Origin: Bacteroidota bacterium
GTDB lineage: Bacteria; Bacteroidota; Bacteroidia; AKYH767-A; OLB10
Reading direction: 5' to 3'
NCBI GenBank assembly: GCA_016713445.1
Contig: JADJPB010000004.1
Location: forward strand, 376,370-440,369
DNA: 64,000 nt
The notes under the pieces were generated by a model. That model was not told the origin of the DNA and did not search any database. It was given only the letters and a program-made list of their open reading frames with translations. Below are positions 55,396 through 64,000 of the stretch, in pieces (position 1 is the first letter of the stretch; the number at the start of each line of letters is the position of its first letter). The position numbers were made by a program, and so were the translations under genes.

Positions 55396-56573
55396 GTGTC
55401 GCAAAACACCACCCTCCTCCTCATCTGTGCACTGATCATTGTATCATACGTATTCGATATTATTTCCAAAAGGATTAAAATCCCTTCAGTTTTACTGTTG
55501 ATTGGATTGGGTATTGGTCTGAAGCTTATTGCGGTTCAGCTTGGAATAGTGTCAATGGACTTTATGAAAATAATTCCAACGTTGGGTACTATTGGACTTA
55601 TTTTGATTGTGTTTGAAGGTGGATTAGAGCTTGAATATCACAGCGATAAAAATCATATTATCCGAAATGCTTTAGTTGTTTCCATTGTTGGATTGTTAGC
55701 TACCGCTTTAGGAGTAGCTGGCATTTTCATGTATTTCACTGGAGAAACGTACTATCGTTGTCTGCTCAATGCTATTCCCTATAGTGTCATTAGTTCTGCC
55801 ATCGCTATTCCTTCCGCTGCCGGACTGAGTGTGAGAAGCAAAAGTTTTGTAACTTTTGAGAGTTCGTTTTCAGATATTTTTGGAATTGTATTTTACAATT
55901 ATGCCCTCGCCTATAGCTCGCTTTCTCTGGGAGTTGTTTTTAATTTAGGTTTTGAGCTCATCGCTGTGAGTTTGCTTTCCTTAGTGTTTTGTGGGATGTT
56001 AGTTTATCTATTAAAATCAATAGATCACCATATTAAGTTTATCTTGATATTAGCTGTGTTAGTATTGCTATATGCCATCGGTAAGGAATTTCATTTGTCA
56101 TCTCTAATATTGGTTCTAATTTTTGGATTGATGGTTCGAAATATTAATTTGGTTCCGTTAGATTTTATCCAGAATAATTTTAATACCGAAAAATTTAAGA
56201 AGGATTTCGATTATATGCAAAGTATTACCGCAGAAGGAGTGTTTCTTATTAAAACCTTTTTCTTTATCATCTTTGGTTATATCATTGATGTTTCCTTACT
56301 GGCCGATGAAAAAATGATTATTATGGCTTTGTTTACCATCGGTGCTATCTACACACTCCGGTTAATTTATTTGCCGATATTCATCAAGCATATACTCCCT
56401 GAGTTTTTATTCTCCTCGTGGATTAATAAGTATTCTCTTGTATATAGGACTTCCGGAGGAGATGAAAATTCCCAACTTCATATTGGACTGCTATTTTTAT
56501 TGTTTTAGCAACGAGCGTGGTGATGATAAGTAGTGCCTTTGTGAGCGATAAGAAAAAGGAAGAGTTGCATTAG
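55396..56573 (+). CDS. Cation:proton antiporter, C-terminal region disrupted
   Basis: CPA-family sodium/proton antiporter, about 390 residues. Helices with VLLLIGLGIGLKLIAVQLG, GTIGLILIVFEGGLELE, PYSVISSAIAIPSAAGLS and FESSFSDIFGIVFYNYALAY are the ion-translocation core. At 56440-56500 the frame fails: after KYSLVY the expected ITPRGLISVLL segment is missing and the reading goes out of frame; the other frame shows YIGLPEEMKIPNF, and the true end (FIVLATSVVMISSAFVSDKKKEELH, stop 56573) is in a third. At least two shifts, perhaps a deletion of about 40 nt. GTG start at 55396. Confidence 0.82.
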
Positions 56574-56583
56574 AAATAGTGGT

Positions 56584-57775
56584 TTATTCACTACTCTTTA
56601 TTTGGTTAATTTTTTCTAAAAGTAAATCAGCCGTTTTAGTTTCAACTCCTGATTTCCTTGCCAGATCGATAGTGTGTTTACAAGTGATCAAGGCTTCATT
56701 CTTCTTGAGCAGCTTGTATTGAAGACAGGCTAGTGTATAATTGTGCCGTACATTGTCTCCCATTCTCACCGCTTCTTTGGCCCATGATTCAGCTTGCAAA
56801 AGCAATTCACGATCGATAACTCTTTCATAAAAATTGTAAGCTATTTCATTTAATCGTCGGTAGTCATTCTTGCAAAATTTTTCGATGAAAGGCACTGCGG
56901 CTACTTGATATCCTCGCCAATCGGATTTCATCTTGAAGCGATTGAGATGCGCATAATCGATAATTTTATTCGCAATATTCAATTTTGACTTTTCAAGTTT
57001 TGAAATCATATTGTTGTACCCAAGTGAATCGAGTTTTTGAACTCTGGTCATTAGAGCCCCATTGTAAAGTCCTAAGATTTTATTATCGATGCTATCCTCC
57101 GTATATTTTTGCATAAAAGCATCACGATTTAATATTACTCTGTTGAAAGCCTGCATTTCTACATCTCTAAATAGATCATACATGATTCTCCAGTTTTCTT
57201 GTTTAATCAAATCAGCGTCGCTTAATCCGTTCAAATAAGAATTAATGCTTACTTGATTGTCAATTCCAGCACGATCTAACATTTTGAAATAGGTATAAAT
57301 TTCAGAAGTGGTTGCAGTTTTTGCGAAATACTTTCTTTCGAATGTTCTGAGTTGTCTAGTAGTATCTAACGCTGCTTCTCCAAGCATGATCATTTCTAGT
57401 GCATCCTTTTTCCCAGCTTCTCGGTGCATCATCGTAGTTGCGGGATAATCGAAAAAAATGTGAGCTGGGAAATTTTGAACTTTTAATTTTTATTTAAATT
57501 TTTCCCTCTTTTTCCATGTCCATCTTGATATTGATGAAATTTTTGTTGTAAAAGTTGGCTACGTTTATATCCGTATAAACTTTTTCTGCCATTTCTGAAC
57601 AAAAGTGACACCAGGATGCGTAGGCATGTAGAAATATTGGTTTTTTGTCGGCTTTAGCCTTGATCATGGCTTCGTCAAAGGTGATCGGTAAAAAGTGAAT
57701 GCTGTCTCGATATTGGGAAAAACTGGAAGTAGTAATGAAGATCTGGAGAAGTAAGAGGAAGCTTGCTTTTTTCAT
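56584..57775 (-). CDS. Thioredoxin-like exported protein, two frameshifts
   Basis: Signal peptide MKKASFLLLLQIFITTSSFSQ and thioredoxin-fold start with the active site HAYASWCHFCSEMAEKVYTD (CxxC). The frame breaks in two A-runs on the coding strand, 57487-57491 and 57499-57503: MDMEKEGKI should read MDMEKEGKNLNKKLKVQNFPAHIFFDYPATT and continue to a 280-residue helical domain (FERKYFAKTATTSEIYTYFKMLDRAG...) that looks TPR-like. Full length is about 398 residues. Role probably in periplasmic redox or protein folding. Confidence 0.78.
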
Positions 57776-57868
57776 AATGGATGTGAATGTATTTCTCTTT
57801 TAAATTCTAATTGACGAATTTACCATTTATGAGGATATTTTTTATGAACTGAATATGAATGCAAGCAA

Positions 57869-58486
57869 TTATTGATTGCTCGAAATGAGGCAATACGGTA
57901 GTTTCCAGTCTTTTTTACCGCGGTTTGAAGTGTTGACAATTTCTCCTTCGCAACTGATCAAACGCCCAGACTCCGATCGTTTTAATATTTTAAGTTGTCC
58001 GTTGTGTATGGCGGAAATGACAATTGTTTTGAGCGAATCGCATGTGCCTTGACTGTTGTCTTTTCCAATTTTTATTCCCTGATCGTTGTTGAATAAGTCC
58101 ATCTCAACAGCAGTTTGATCTTGTAAAAAACCATCTTCTGTTCGCCCTTTCCGAAAGGATCTGTAATTCCCTTTTTCATGGGCTTTGCCTAATCTGCGAG
58201 CAGCTCTTGATCCAATACATTGAGTTAATCTCGCCATCCAATACGTATGTCGAAAGGCATCTAATCGTCCCCCATGTGGGAAGGTATCCAGTAGATTTTG
58301 TTGAAGTACAATTTTTGTTTCTTCTCTAGCTTCTTTGGTGATGTTAAAAGCTTTTTTTGCCTTAAAAAGATGGGCAATCACCCAAGTTTTTTCTGCACAA
58401 CTTAGCTTGAAAAATTGGGCGGATAAGGATTGGGCCAATATACTATCTGCAGAAAAAAGAAAAATGAGAAGAAATAGTATCCTCAT
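57869..58486 (-). CDS. DUF6973-like exported protein
   Basis: 205 residues; signal peptide MRILFLLIFLFSADSILAQ. The core RLDAFRHTYWMARLTQCIGSRAARRLGKAHEKGNYR and AVEMDLFNNDQGIKIG matches the DUF6973 pattern (FRHxxW, HE, MDxxNN), probably a metal-binding region. Function unknown. It follows a small exported protein on the same strand. Confidence 0.7.
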   Translation of the reverse strand: MRILFLLIFLFSADSILAQSLSAQFFKLSCAEKTWVIAHLFKAKKAFNITKEAREETKIVLQQNLLDTFPHGGRLDAFRHTYWMARLTQCIGSRAARRLGKAHEKGNYRSFRKGRTEDGFLQDQTAVEMDLFNNDQGIKIGKDNSQGTCDSLKTIVISAIHNGQLKILKRSESGRLISCEGEIVNTSNRGKKDWKLPYCLISSNQ

Positions 58487-58514
58487 TTTCCGTTGAAGTA
58501 CATCATCGCTTTCG

Positions 58515-58929
58515 CTATAGCAAAGCTAAAAAATTGAGCTGGTCTTGCTGATTATCGGTTTGTCCAACTAATCCCATGCGGAATCGATCCCACAGAATTT
58601 CTGGGGCATCTAAAGTTGGAATGCAATAGTATTCCGGAGCGCCTCGAAGCTTGGTATAAATAAGAATTATAGCACAAGGCTTTTCTTCGCCTGGACGATG
58701 TAATCCTTTAAATACGGCCTTTGCGGTCGCCATATTCCACTTCATTTATATCTTTCACTTTGTAGTTATCCTTTAAGGCAACCTTCATTTGCATGAACAT
58801 TTTATAGCCTACCGATCCCATTACATATTCTTCTTCTGTGGTTGGAGCGATTTTGGAATCTTGAGCTTGGAGATGGTTGAATGATAGAAAAAGAAGGAAA
58901 AGGGGAATAAGGATCAGCAGTTTTTTCAT
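58515..58929 (-). CDS. Small exported protein of unknown function, one frameshift
   Basis: About 137 codons: signal peptide MKKLLILIPLFLLFLSFNHLQAQ, then YVMGSVGYKMFMQMKVALKDNYKVKDINEVEYGDRK. The frame breaks at 58720-58722 (one extra A on the coding strand): GDRKGRI should read GDRKAVFKGLHRPGEEKPCAIILIYTKL and go to the stop at 58515. No family recognised. The next gene downstream is the DUF6973 protein. Confidence 0.65.
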
Positions 58930-58945
58930 GTTTTAAAGATTTTTA

Positions 58946-58953
58946 CAAATTTA
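58946..58953 (-). promoter_or_regulatory. -7 box TAAATTTG
   Basis: On the minus strand 16 nt before the ATG at 58929; divergent from the box at 59023-59030. Confidence 0.5.
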
Positions 58954-59022
58954 AGCAACACTTTCACCCCTTTCCAAGTAATATTTACCTTGTTTTCCTA
59001 CATTTTCTATTGATTCTACAAT

Positions 59023-59030
59023 TATATTTG
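59023..59030 (+). promoter_or_regulatory. -7 box TATATTTG of the JmjC gene
   Basis: TATATTTG, 28 nt before ATG 59059. Confidence 0.55.
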
Positions 59031-59058
59031 CTCTTCACAAATCTTCAGCTTTAAAAGT

Positions 59059-59955
59059 ATGGCTACAAAATCTGTTGTTTTAGCACAAGTAGGCGATATT
59101 ATCGTTGAAAAGAAGTACGGGATGTCTTACGAGGAATTCGCCGAGAAACATCTCTTTGCAAATTACCCTGTAGTCATTGGGGATGCTTGTAAGGATTGGC
59201 CCGCGAAGGATAAATTTACGCCACAGTTCTTTAAGGATAACTTTGGAAATAGAGAGGTAAAGGTGCAAGGTAAAATGTATCGCCTCGGTGATTTTATCGA
59301 CTTGATGATGACTTCAACGAAAGAAAATCCCGCTCCCTATCCTTGTAAATTGCAAATTGATAAAGATTATCCCGAATTAATTCCAGATGTGTCTCCACGT
59401 TTTAAATATGCTTTGCCCGATAGAACACATAGTAAAATTCTCCCCGAAGGATTTATTGGCGGTGCCGATACGTTAGAGATTTTTTTAGGGAGTCCGGGCG
59501 GACAATTTCCTTACATGCATTATGACTATATGTGTTTGCATGCGTTTGTCACTCAGCTTTACGGCGACAAAGAATTCACAGTGGTTCCACCCTCGCAAAC
59601 CGAATATGTTTATCCCGATCCCAATAATACATGGGTGTCGCTTATCGATAATCAACGCCAACCCGATTTAAATAAGTTTCCACTCTGGTCAAAGGCAACT
59701 CCCATTTCCTTTGTAGTTGGACCTGGTGAAACAATGTTTATCCCCTGCGGATGGTGGCACACGGCACACTCACTAACGCCTACCATATCCGTCGCACTCG
59801 ATTGCCTAAATGCTTCCAATTGGAAGAACTTTATGGGCGAAGTAGATATTATGATGAGCCGTAATAATAAAACGAAAGCCATGGCCGCCTCCCTGTTCCT
59901 AAACGTCCTCGGCGGTGTCTTCTCCACCACTGAAAAATTGGGGATGAAGATTTAG
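59059..59955 (+). CDS. JmjC / cupin_8-domain protein (Fe(II)/2-oxoglutarate oxygenase-like)
   Basis: 298 residues. N-terminal cap with NYPVVIGDACKDWPA, then a JmjC-type barrel: metal His-Asp in FPYMHYDYMC, VTQLYGDKEFTVVPPSQTEYVYP (cosubstrate side), FVVGPGETMFIPCGWWHTAHSL with the distal His. All three iron ligands (HxD...H) are there. Such bacterial enzymes hydroxylate proteins or small molecules; the substrate here is unknown. Single gene. Confidence 0.87.
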   Translation: MATKSVVLAQVGDIIVEKKYGMSYEEFAEKHLFANYPVVIGDACKDWPAKDKFTPQFFKDNFGNREVKVQGKMYRLGDFIDLMMTSTKENPAPYPCKLQIDKDYPELIPDVSPRFKYALPDRTHSKILPEGFIGGADTLEIFLGSPGGQFPYMHYDYMCLHAFVTQLYGDKEFTVVPPSQTEYVYPDPNNTWVSLIDNQRQPDLNKFPLWSKATPISFVVGPGETMFIPCGWWHTAHSLTPTISVALDCLNASNWKNFMGEVDIMMSRNNKTKAMAASLFLNVLGGVFSTTEKLGMKI

Positions 59956-59969
59956 GTTAATTCAGAATG

Positions 59970-60235
59970 CAGAATTAAGAATTAAGTCTCGATAGCTAAC
60001 CTTCATATTAGAGTATACGTATCGCAAAACCTTGCGGACTATTTTCGCAATTCGCAATATTTCGCTCCCGATCCTTCGGGATCGTGTCATTCGCTCCCGA
60101 CAAATCGGGATCGCGTATTCGTAAATTCGTAACCTGCTTGCTGCAGGCAAGTTCGTAACCAACGTATATTCGTATATATTCGTACGGCGAATGACTCGCG
60201 ATAATTGCGAGCAAATATTTGCTAATAATTTTTAA
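59970..60235. repeat. Palindrome-rich spacer
   Basis: Several short palindromes: TCCCGATCCTTCGGGA (about 60066-60081), TCCCGACAAATCGGGA (60095-60110), CTTGCTGCAGGCAAG (60137-60151) and a CGATAGCTA half (59988-59996), between GTATATTCG repeats. No gene. Confidence 0.7.
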
Positions 60236-60241
60236 AAGGCG

Positions 60242-60249
60242 TATATTTG
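60242..60249 (+). promoter_or_regulatory. -7 box TATATTTG of the toxin-antitoxin pair, leaderless spacing
   Basis: TATATTTG, AAAC, ATG at 60254. Confidence 0.65.
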
Positions 60250-60253
60250 AAAC

Positions 60254-60433
60254 ATGAAGAAGACGACAGTAATAAATACTCTAAATGAGCTACCTAAAGA
60301 GTTCCAATTGGACGAACTTTTGGAACGTCTGATTGTAATTGAAAAAATCGATGCTGGTCTTAGGGAAGCGAAAGAAGGTAAAACAGTAAGCCATGAAGTA
60401 GCAAAGAAAATGATTGCGAAATGGCAAAGATAG
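60254..60433 (+). CDS. Small antitoxin of a RelE/ParE-type pair
   Basis: 59 residues, MKKTTVINTLNELPKEFQLDELLERLIVIEKIDAGLREAKEGKTVSHEVAKKMIAKWQR in pieces: an N-terminal strand, helix DELLERLIVIEKIDAGL, then the typical GKTVSHEVAKKMIAKW tail of such antitoxins. Its last 13 nt overlap the toxin start. Position, size and overlap make the call; the sequence family is general. Confidence 0.8.
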   Translation: MKKTTVINTLNELPKEFQLDELLERLIVIEKIDAGLREAKEGKTVSHEVAKKMIAKWQR

Positions 60434-60700
60434 TTTGGACAAAATGGTCTTTGAGACTTGAAATTAATATATGAGTACATTAAGATTGATTCACCTTTTT
60501 ATGCTTCGCGATTTATTAATTCTCTGGTTACAAGAACGGATCAATTAATTAACTTTCCTGAATCTGGCAGATTAGTACCAGAAAAAGACGACCCTTCAAT
60601 TAGAGAGTTAATTGAAGGAAATTATCGAATATTCTATCGGTTGCAACGTAATACTGTGACTATTTTAAGAATTCACAATTCAACTCGACGCATAAAGTGA
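60421..60700 (+). CDS. RelE/ParE-family toxin, one frameshift
   Basis: About 93 residues: MAKIVWTKWSLR then, in a new frame, DLKLIYEYIKIDSPFYASRFINSLVTRTDQL, FPESGRLVPE, SIRELIEGNYRIFYRLQ and TILRIHNSTRRI, the ParE/RelE mRNA-cleaving or gyrase-toxin fold. The frame breaks at 60453-60456: AGAC where AGAGAC is expected (two bases missing). If true, the toxin is inactive; more likely an error. Confidence 0.83.
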
Positions 60701-60723
60701 GATGACTACTAATATGCACAGCA

Positions 60724-60739
60724 TCGCGAAGCCTCGCGA
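60724..60739. repeat. Palindrome TCGCGAAGCCTCGCGA
   Basis: An exact copy of the 16-bp palindrome seen in the tRNA array and at 17115 and 20016, here just after the toxin gene and followed by a CGCGAAACCTCAC half. Confidence 0.85.
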
Positions 60740-60779
60740 CGCCACCGCGAAACCTCACAACAAAATTCTGAATTCTAAA

Positions 60780-61284
60780 TTAAACCTTCACGCTCACCTT
60801 CCCCCATTCTTTAACCTGCCACGTAATTATTCCCGTGCAAATATGATTTTCAGATATATCATAAACAGTAACTGAATATTCTTTGACGACAGCGTCAGTT
60901 TTCTTTTAATGCTGATTTTATTTCATTTAATTTTTGCTCATCTATTCCAAATCGAGCAAATAGTTTTGTTTTCCCTTGGTAATGGTAATCAACATGGATG
61001 GTTTGTAAGATGAGTCTGTAATTTTCAGGAGGAAGCGCTCTTGCTAAACTTAATCCACTGATGTATTCACATAAAGTTGCCAATGCACAGGCGTGAATAC
61101 CATTGATATGGTTTTTGTTTTTCTTGATGAAAGGAATGGAGACCTCTAAACTTTCTTCGTTTACTTTTTCAACTTTGAAACGATGCGGTGCGTTGTAGGG
61201 AATGATTCTTCTTAGAACGATGTTAAGTAGAAATAAATAGAAGGAACTATTTTTCGCTTTGTCTAAGATGGAATTTAATGTCAT
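60780..61284 (-). CDS. DUF4442 hotdog-fold thioesterase-like protein, one frameshift
   Basis: 168 residues. The start MTLNSILDKAKNSSFYLFLLNIVLRRIIPYNAPHRFKV and NHINGIHACALATLCEYISGLSLARAL are typical of DUF4442 (hotdog, thioesterase-like), with YKG-type VDYHYQGKTKLFARFG. The apparent end SALKEN-stop at 60895 is a frameshift in the A-run at 60899-60902; the next frame continues TDAVVKEYSVTVYDISENHICTGIITWQVKEW and stops at 60780. It may hydrolyse an acyl-CoA. Two nt from the nitronate-monooxygenase-like gene. Confidence 0.82.
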
Positions 61285-61285
61285 T

Positions 61286-62293
61286 TTATTGATGGTTTTG
61301 TTGAAGGGTTTTCATCGCATCTTCCAATTCTTTTTCCAGTCGAAGTAAAATCGCTTCGCAAGAAATAATATCATCCACCAAGGCCACACTTTGTCCTGCA
61401 GCCCATAAATTATTATAATTTCCAGGCTTTATAGCATCTTCAAATTTGTTCATCCCCTTGTATTGAATGAGCATTTTGAAATATTTTTTTGTTCTCGGAT
61501 TCTTGCTCATCCATCGTTCAAATAAATTCTGCTTTGGACCAATCTTCTTTGCATACGGCGTGCTGATGATTGCACAAGGAGTTCCCGATAAACGATCACT
61601 CATCATAATGTCTTCCATGCCTGAATCAACAATTGCATTTTTGTACGCATCACTTACCGTTGCTTCTGTAGATGCAATGAATCGTGTGCCGATACTCGCG
61701 CCCGCTGCACCTAAACTTAAACAGGAGAGAATACCCGCACCGTTCGCAATTCCTCCTGCAGCCACTACGGGAATATTCGGAAAGGCTTTGTGTAGTGCCG
61801 GAATCAATACGCTTGCTGGATACGGGCCTGCATGTCCGCCTGCTCCTTGTGTGACGGCAATAAATCCATCGCAATGCAAGGATGCACATTTCGCGGCATG
61901 TTCTAAATTGGTGACATCACAAAATACTTTTCCGCCGTAGGGATGTGCGGCATCAATCACTTCTTTTGGATTTCCTAAACTCGTAATGTAAAATGGGACT
62001 TTGTGTTCAACACAAATTTTTAAATGTTCGGCATACAGCGGATTTGTTTTTTGGACAATCAAATTTACACCGTAATTTCCTGGTGTATTATTTTCTGTTT
62101 TAAAGTGATTCAATGAACTTAAAATGGTGGCTAACTCCCCTTTTTTCCTGTAGTTGAGGGTTGGAAAAGTTCCCATCGCACCAAATTTCATCGCACTTTT
62201 CATCATTTCTTCGTTCGAAACCAAAAACATAGGCGCCATGATGATGGGAGTACGAAGGCCAAAGAGTTGAGTGAGTGGGGTATGGAATGACAT
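61286..62293 (-). CDS. Nitronate monooxygenase-like flavoprotein
   Basis: 2-nitropropane dioxygenase/NMO family TIM barrel using FMN, 335 residues. LFGLRTPIIMAPMFLVSNEEMM, GGKVFCDVTNLEHAAKCASLHCDGFIAVTQGAGGHAGPYPA (the catalytic-His region GGHxG), VAAGGIANGAGILSCLSLGAAGASIGTRFIAS. It oxidises nitronates or acts as an enoyl-reductase-like enzyme; substrate not certain. Co-directional with the DUF4442 gene, suggesting an acyl-chain role. Confidence 0.88.
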   Translation of the reverse strand: MSFHTPLTQLFGLRTPIIMAPMFLVSNEEMMKSAMKFGAMGTFPTLNYRKKGELATILSSLNHFKTENNTPGNYGVNLIVQKTNPLYAEHLKICVEHKVPFYITSLGNPKEVIDAAHPYGGKVFCDVTNLEHAAKCASLHCDGFIAVTQGAGGHAGPYPASVLIPALHKAFPNIPVVAAGGIANGAGILSCLSLGAAGASIGTRFIASTEATVSDAYKNAIVDSGMEDIMMSDRLSGTPCAIISTPYAKKIGPKQNLFERWMSKNPRTKKYFKMLIQYKGMNKFEDAIKPGNYNNLWAAGQSVALVDDIISCEAILLRLEKELEDAMKTLQQNHQ

Positions 62294-62335
62294 AGGCTAA
62301 TATATATTTTGTATTTTCGAAAAGTAATTGTGATG

Positions 62336-62343
62336 TATATTTG
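62336..62343 (+). promoter_or_regulatory. -7 box TATATTTG of the acyl-CoA ligase
   Basis: TATATTTG, 25 nt before ATG 62369. Confidence 0.55.
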
Positions 62344-62368
62344 ACCTAAAGCTATATTATTTATTGCC

Positions 62369-64000
62369 ATGTCTGTAACTAGAATCTTCGACTTATTAAA
62401 ACGCTATCGTGAATTATATCCTCAAAAGCCAGATGCACTTGCGGCTAAGGTAAATGGAGAGTGGGTAAAGGTGAGTACCGCCTCCTTCCTTGATTCTGTG
62501 GAGAGTATGAGCTACGGGTTGTTGCAGATGGGCGTACAAAAGGGCGATAAAATCGCAACGCTGAGTAATAATCGTCCGGAATGGAATTATGTAGATCTCA
62601 GTATGATGTCGGTGGGAGCCATTCATGTTCCCATTTATCCTACCATCAGCGAGAGTGATTTGAAGTTTATCTTGAATGATGCGGATGTAAAATTCGTTTT
62701 CGTTTCCAGTAAAGAGATTTTAGATAAAGTGGAAAGCGTGCTGGGTGATGTGCCCAGTGTACAAGGGGTTTTTACTTTTGATGAAATAGCAGGTAAAAAA
62801 CATTGGACGGAAATTGCCAATTTAGGAAAACAACATCCAAATCCCGAAAAAGTAAAAGCCATTTGTGATACCATCGGACAATTTGATTTAGCCACGCTTC
62901 TTTACACCAGTGGAACAACAGGTTTTCCAAAAGGCGTGATGTTATCACACGATAATATGATTTCGCAATTGATCGCGGCTCAAACATTAGCTCCCGTAAC
63001 GCAATACAGCAAGGCCTTAAGTTTTCTTCCCTTAAATCACGTGTATGAAAGAGTGTTGAGTTATTTGTACATGTACTTGGGTGTTGGAATTTATTATGCC
63101 GAGAGTATTGAAAAGGTTGCCGAAAATTTGAAGGAAGTAGAACCTGAAATGTTTGGATGCGTACCTCGACTTTTCGAAAAAGTATACGATCGAATTATTG
63201 CAAAAGGAACTGCATTGACAGGAATCAAGAAAAAATTATTTTTCTGGGCAGTTGATTTAGGATTAAAGTACGAAGCAAATGGAGCCAATGGACCCATCTA
63301 TGATTTCAAATTGAAGATCGCTCGCAAACTAATTTTCAGCAAATGGCAGGAAGCCTTGGGTGGAAAAGTAAAAGCCGCGGTATCGGGTGGGGCGGCCTTG
63401 CAACCACGCTTAGCTCGTATTTTTTGGGCGGCTGGAATTCCCATCTTAGAAGGATATGGATTAACGGAGACGAGTCCGGTAGTAGCCGTGAATACCTTAC
63501 ACCCCGGTGGACTCAAATTTGGTACCGTTGGAAAAACCATCGAGCGTGTAACGATACGTATAGCCGAAGATGGAGAAATATTTAACCAAAGGTCCCAAAT
63601 GTGATGTTAGGCTATTACAAAAAGACAAGATCTTACGGATGAAGTCATCGACAAAGAAGGCTAGTTTCATACCGGCGACATTGGAGAAATCGTGGATGGA
63701 GTTTATTTAAAAATCACCGATCGAAAAAGAAATTTTCAAAACTTCGGGTGGAAAATACATTGTTCCACAAGCCATCGAAAATAAATTGAAAGAGTCGCGT
63801 TTTATAGAGCAAGTGATGGTGATTGGCGAAAATCAAAAATTTGCGGCGGCATTTGTTGTTCCAAATTTTGCCTTTATGAAAGAGTGGTGCGAGCGCAAAG
63901 AAATTCCCATTCCCGCCACGCATGAAGAATTGATTGCCATCCCGAGAGTAAAAAATCGCATCATGAAAGAAGTAGAAAACGTAAACAAAAGTTTAGCCGC
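62369..64000 (+). CDS. Long-chain acyl-CoA ligase, 3'-partial, damaged end
   Basis: AMP-forming fatty-acid CoA ligase of the FadD15/long-chain group. Visible: GDKIATLSNNRPEWNYVDLSMMSVGAIHVPIYPT, ATLLYTSGTTGFPKGVMLSHDN (P-loop), SFLPLNHVYERVLSY, AVSGGAALQPRLARIFWAAGIPILEGYGLTETSPVV. From 63580 the sequence is poor: extra T (GEIF for GEILTKG), extra A twice, and TAG at 63661-63663 where the family has the Trp of GWFHTGD. The end (GGKYIVPQAIENKLKESRF...VNKSLA) still reads well and runs off the window. Sequence errors at a contig edge are likely. Confidence 0.88.

Noticed and set aside
61467..61940. 157-residue plus-strand ORF inside the nitronate-monooxygenase-like gene
   Set aside because: Antisense shadow; the minus-strand protein has clear family motifs.
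15830..63663. Alternative genetic code (TGA or TAG read as sense)
   Set aside because: TGA and TAG serve as normal stops in many genes here; only four codons are affected, and the residues expected at them differ (Gly, Trp, others).

Overview
The window comes from a low-GC member of the Bacteroidota. The evidence is: promoter -7 boxes of the form TAnnTTTG in front of many genes, start codons not preceded by strong Shine-Dalgarno sequences, type IX secretion (T9SS) C-terminal sorting domains on secreted proteins (23602-26423, 34555-36285, and an orphan domain at 29383-29616), a PafA-type phosphatase, and the gene content. I cannot name the genus. It is ordinary chromosome: housekeeping genes with small accessory modules. 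I see no prophage, no insertion-sequence transposase and no CRISPR array.

Layout. 1-5455: the 5' part of a secreted protein, a broken DEAD-box helicase followed by an EamA transporter, ribosomal proteins L21 and L27, and a secreted propeller-like protein. 5456-11997 (minus): a tetR-tolC-adaptor-RND efflux operon. 12180-18493 (minus): tatA, pafA, then hpt-adk-obgE-PAP2-fluC-DUF2490. 18741-26423 (plus): purK-purE, two outer-membrane proteins, and a T9SS subtilase. 26666-29180: tRNA-Val(UAC) followed by a tandem array of seven about 362-bp units. 29383-34552 (minus): folC, the TonB-ExbD-ExbB energiser, gamma-carbonic anhydrase and GNAT. 34555-38319: a PHP-domain T9SS protein, two membrane proteins, and a DUF433/DUF5615 toxin-antitoxin pair. 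38640-48115: acs, an SDR, a divergent rsmH, mtgA and purL. 48244-56573 (plus): two tandem paralogous membrane proteins, an amino-acid permease, an SDR, a YtcJ-type amidohydrolase and a cation antiporter. 56584-64000: a thioredoxin-like protein, DUF6973, a JmjC/cupin protein, a RelE-type toxin-antitoxin pair, a DUF4442 thioesterase-like protein, a nitronate-monooxygenase-like protein and a long-chain acyl-CoA ligase cut by the window end.

The most interesting object is the array after tRNA-Val. Each unit carries the tRNA's terminator, a small GIY-YIG nuclease ORF, and a copy of the tRNA 3' half. In every tRNA remnant the T-loop core GTT is replaced by a 16-bp palindrome that is also scattered elsewhere in the window. 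It looks like a mobile or self-amplifying tRNA-associated nuclease cassette. A second broad pattern is that about a dozen genes have the -7 promoter box exactly 4-5 nt before the start codon, which predicts leaderless mRNAs. A third is that short palindromes and NSEL-coding repeats sit at gene ends and extend the proteins adk, purK and the amidohydrolase.

Quality warning: about twenty genes, including folC and purL, are interrupted, mostly by one-base changes in homopolymers and sometimes by in-frame stops. This is far too many for real decay of core genes. I read most of them as consensus errors, give the full-length extent of each gene, and say where the break is. Damage is densest at 27090-27720 and 63580-63740.
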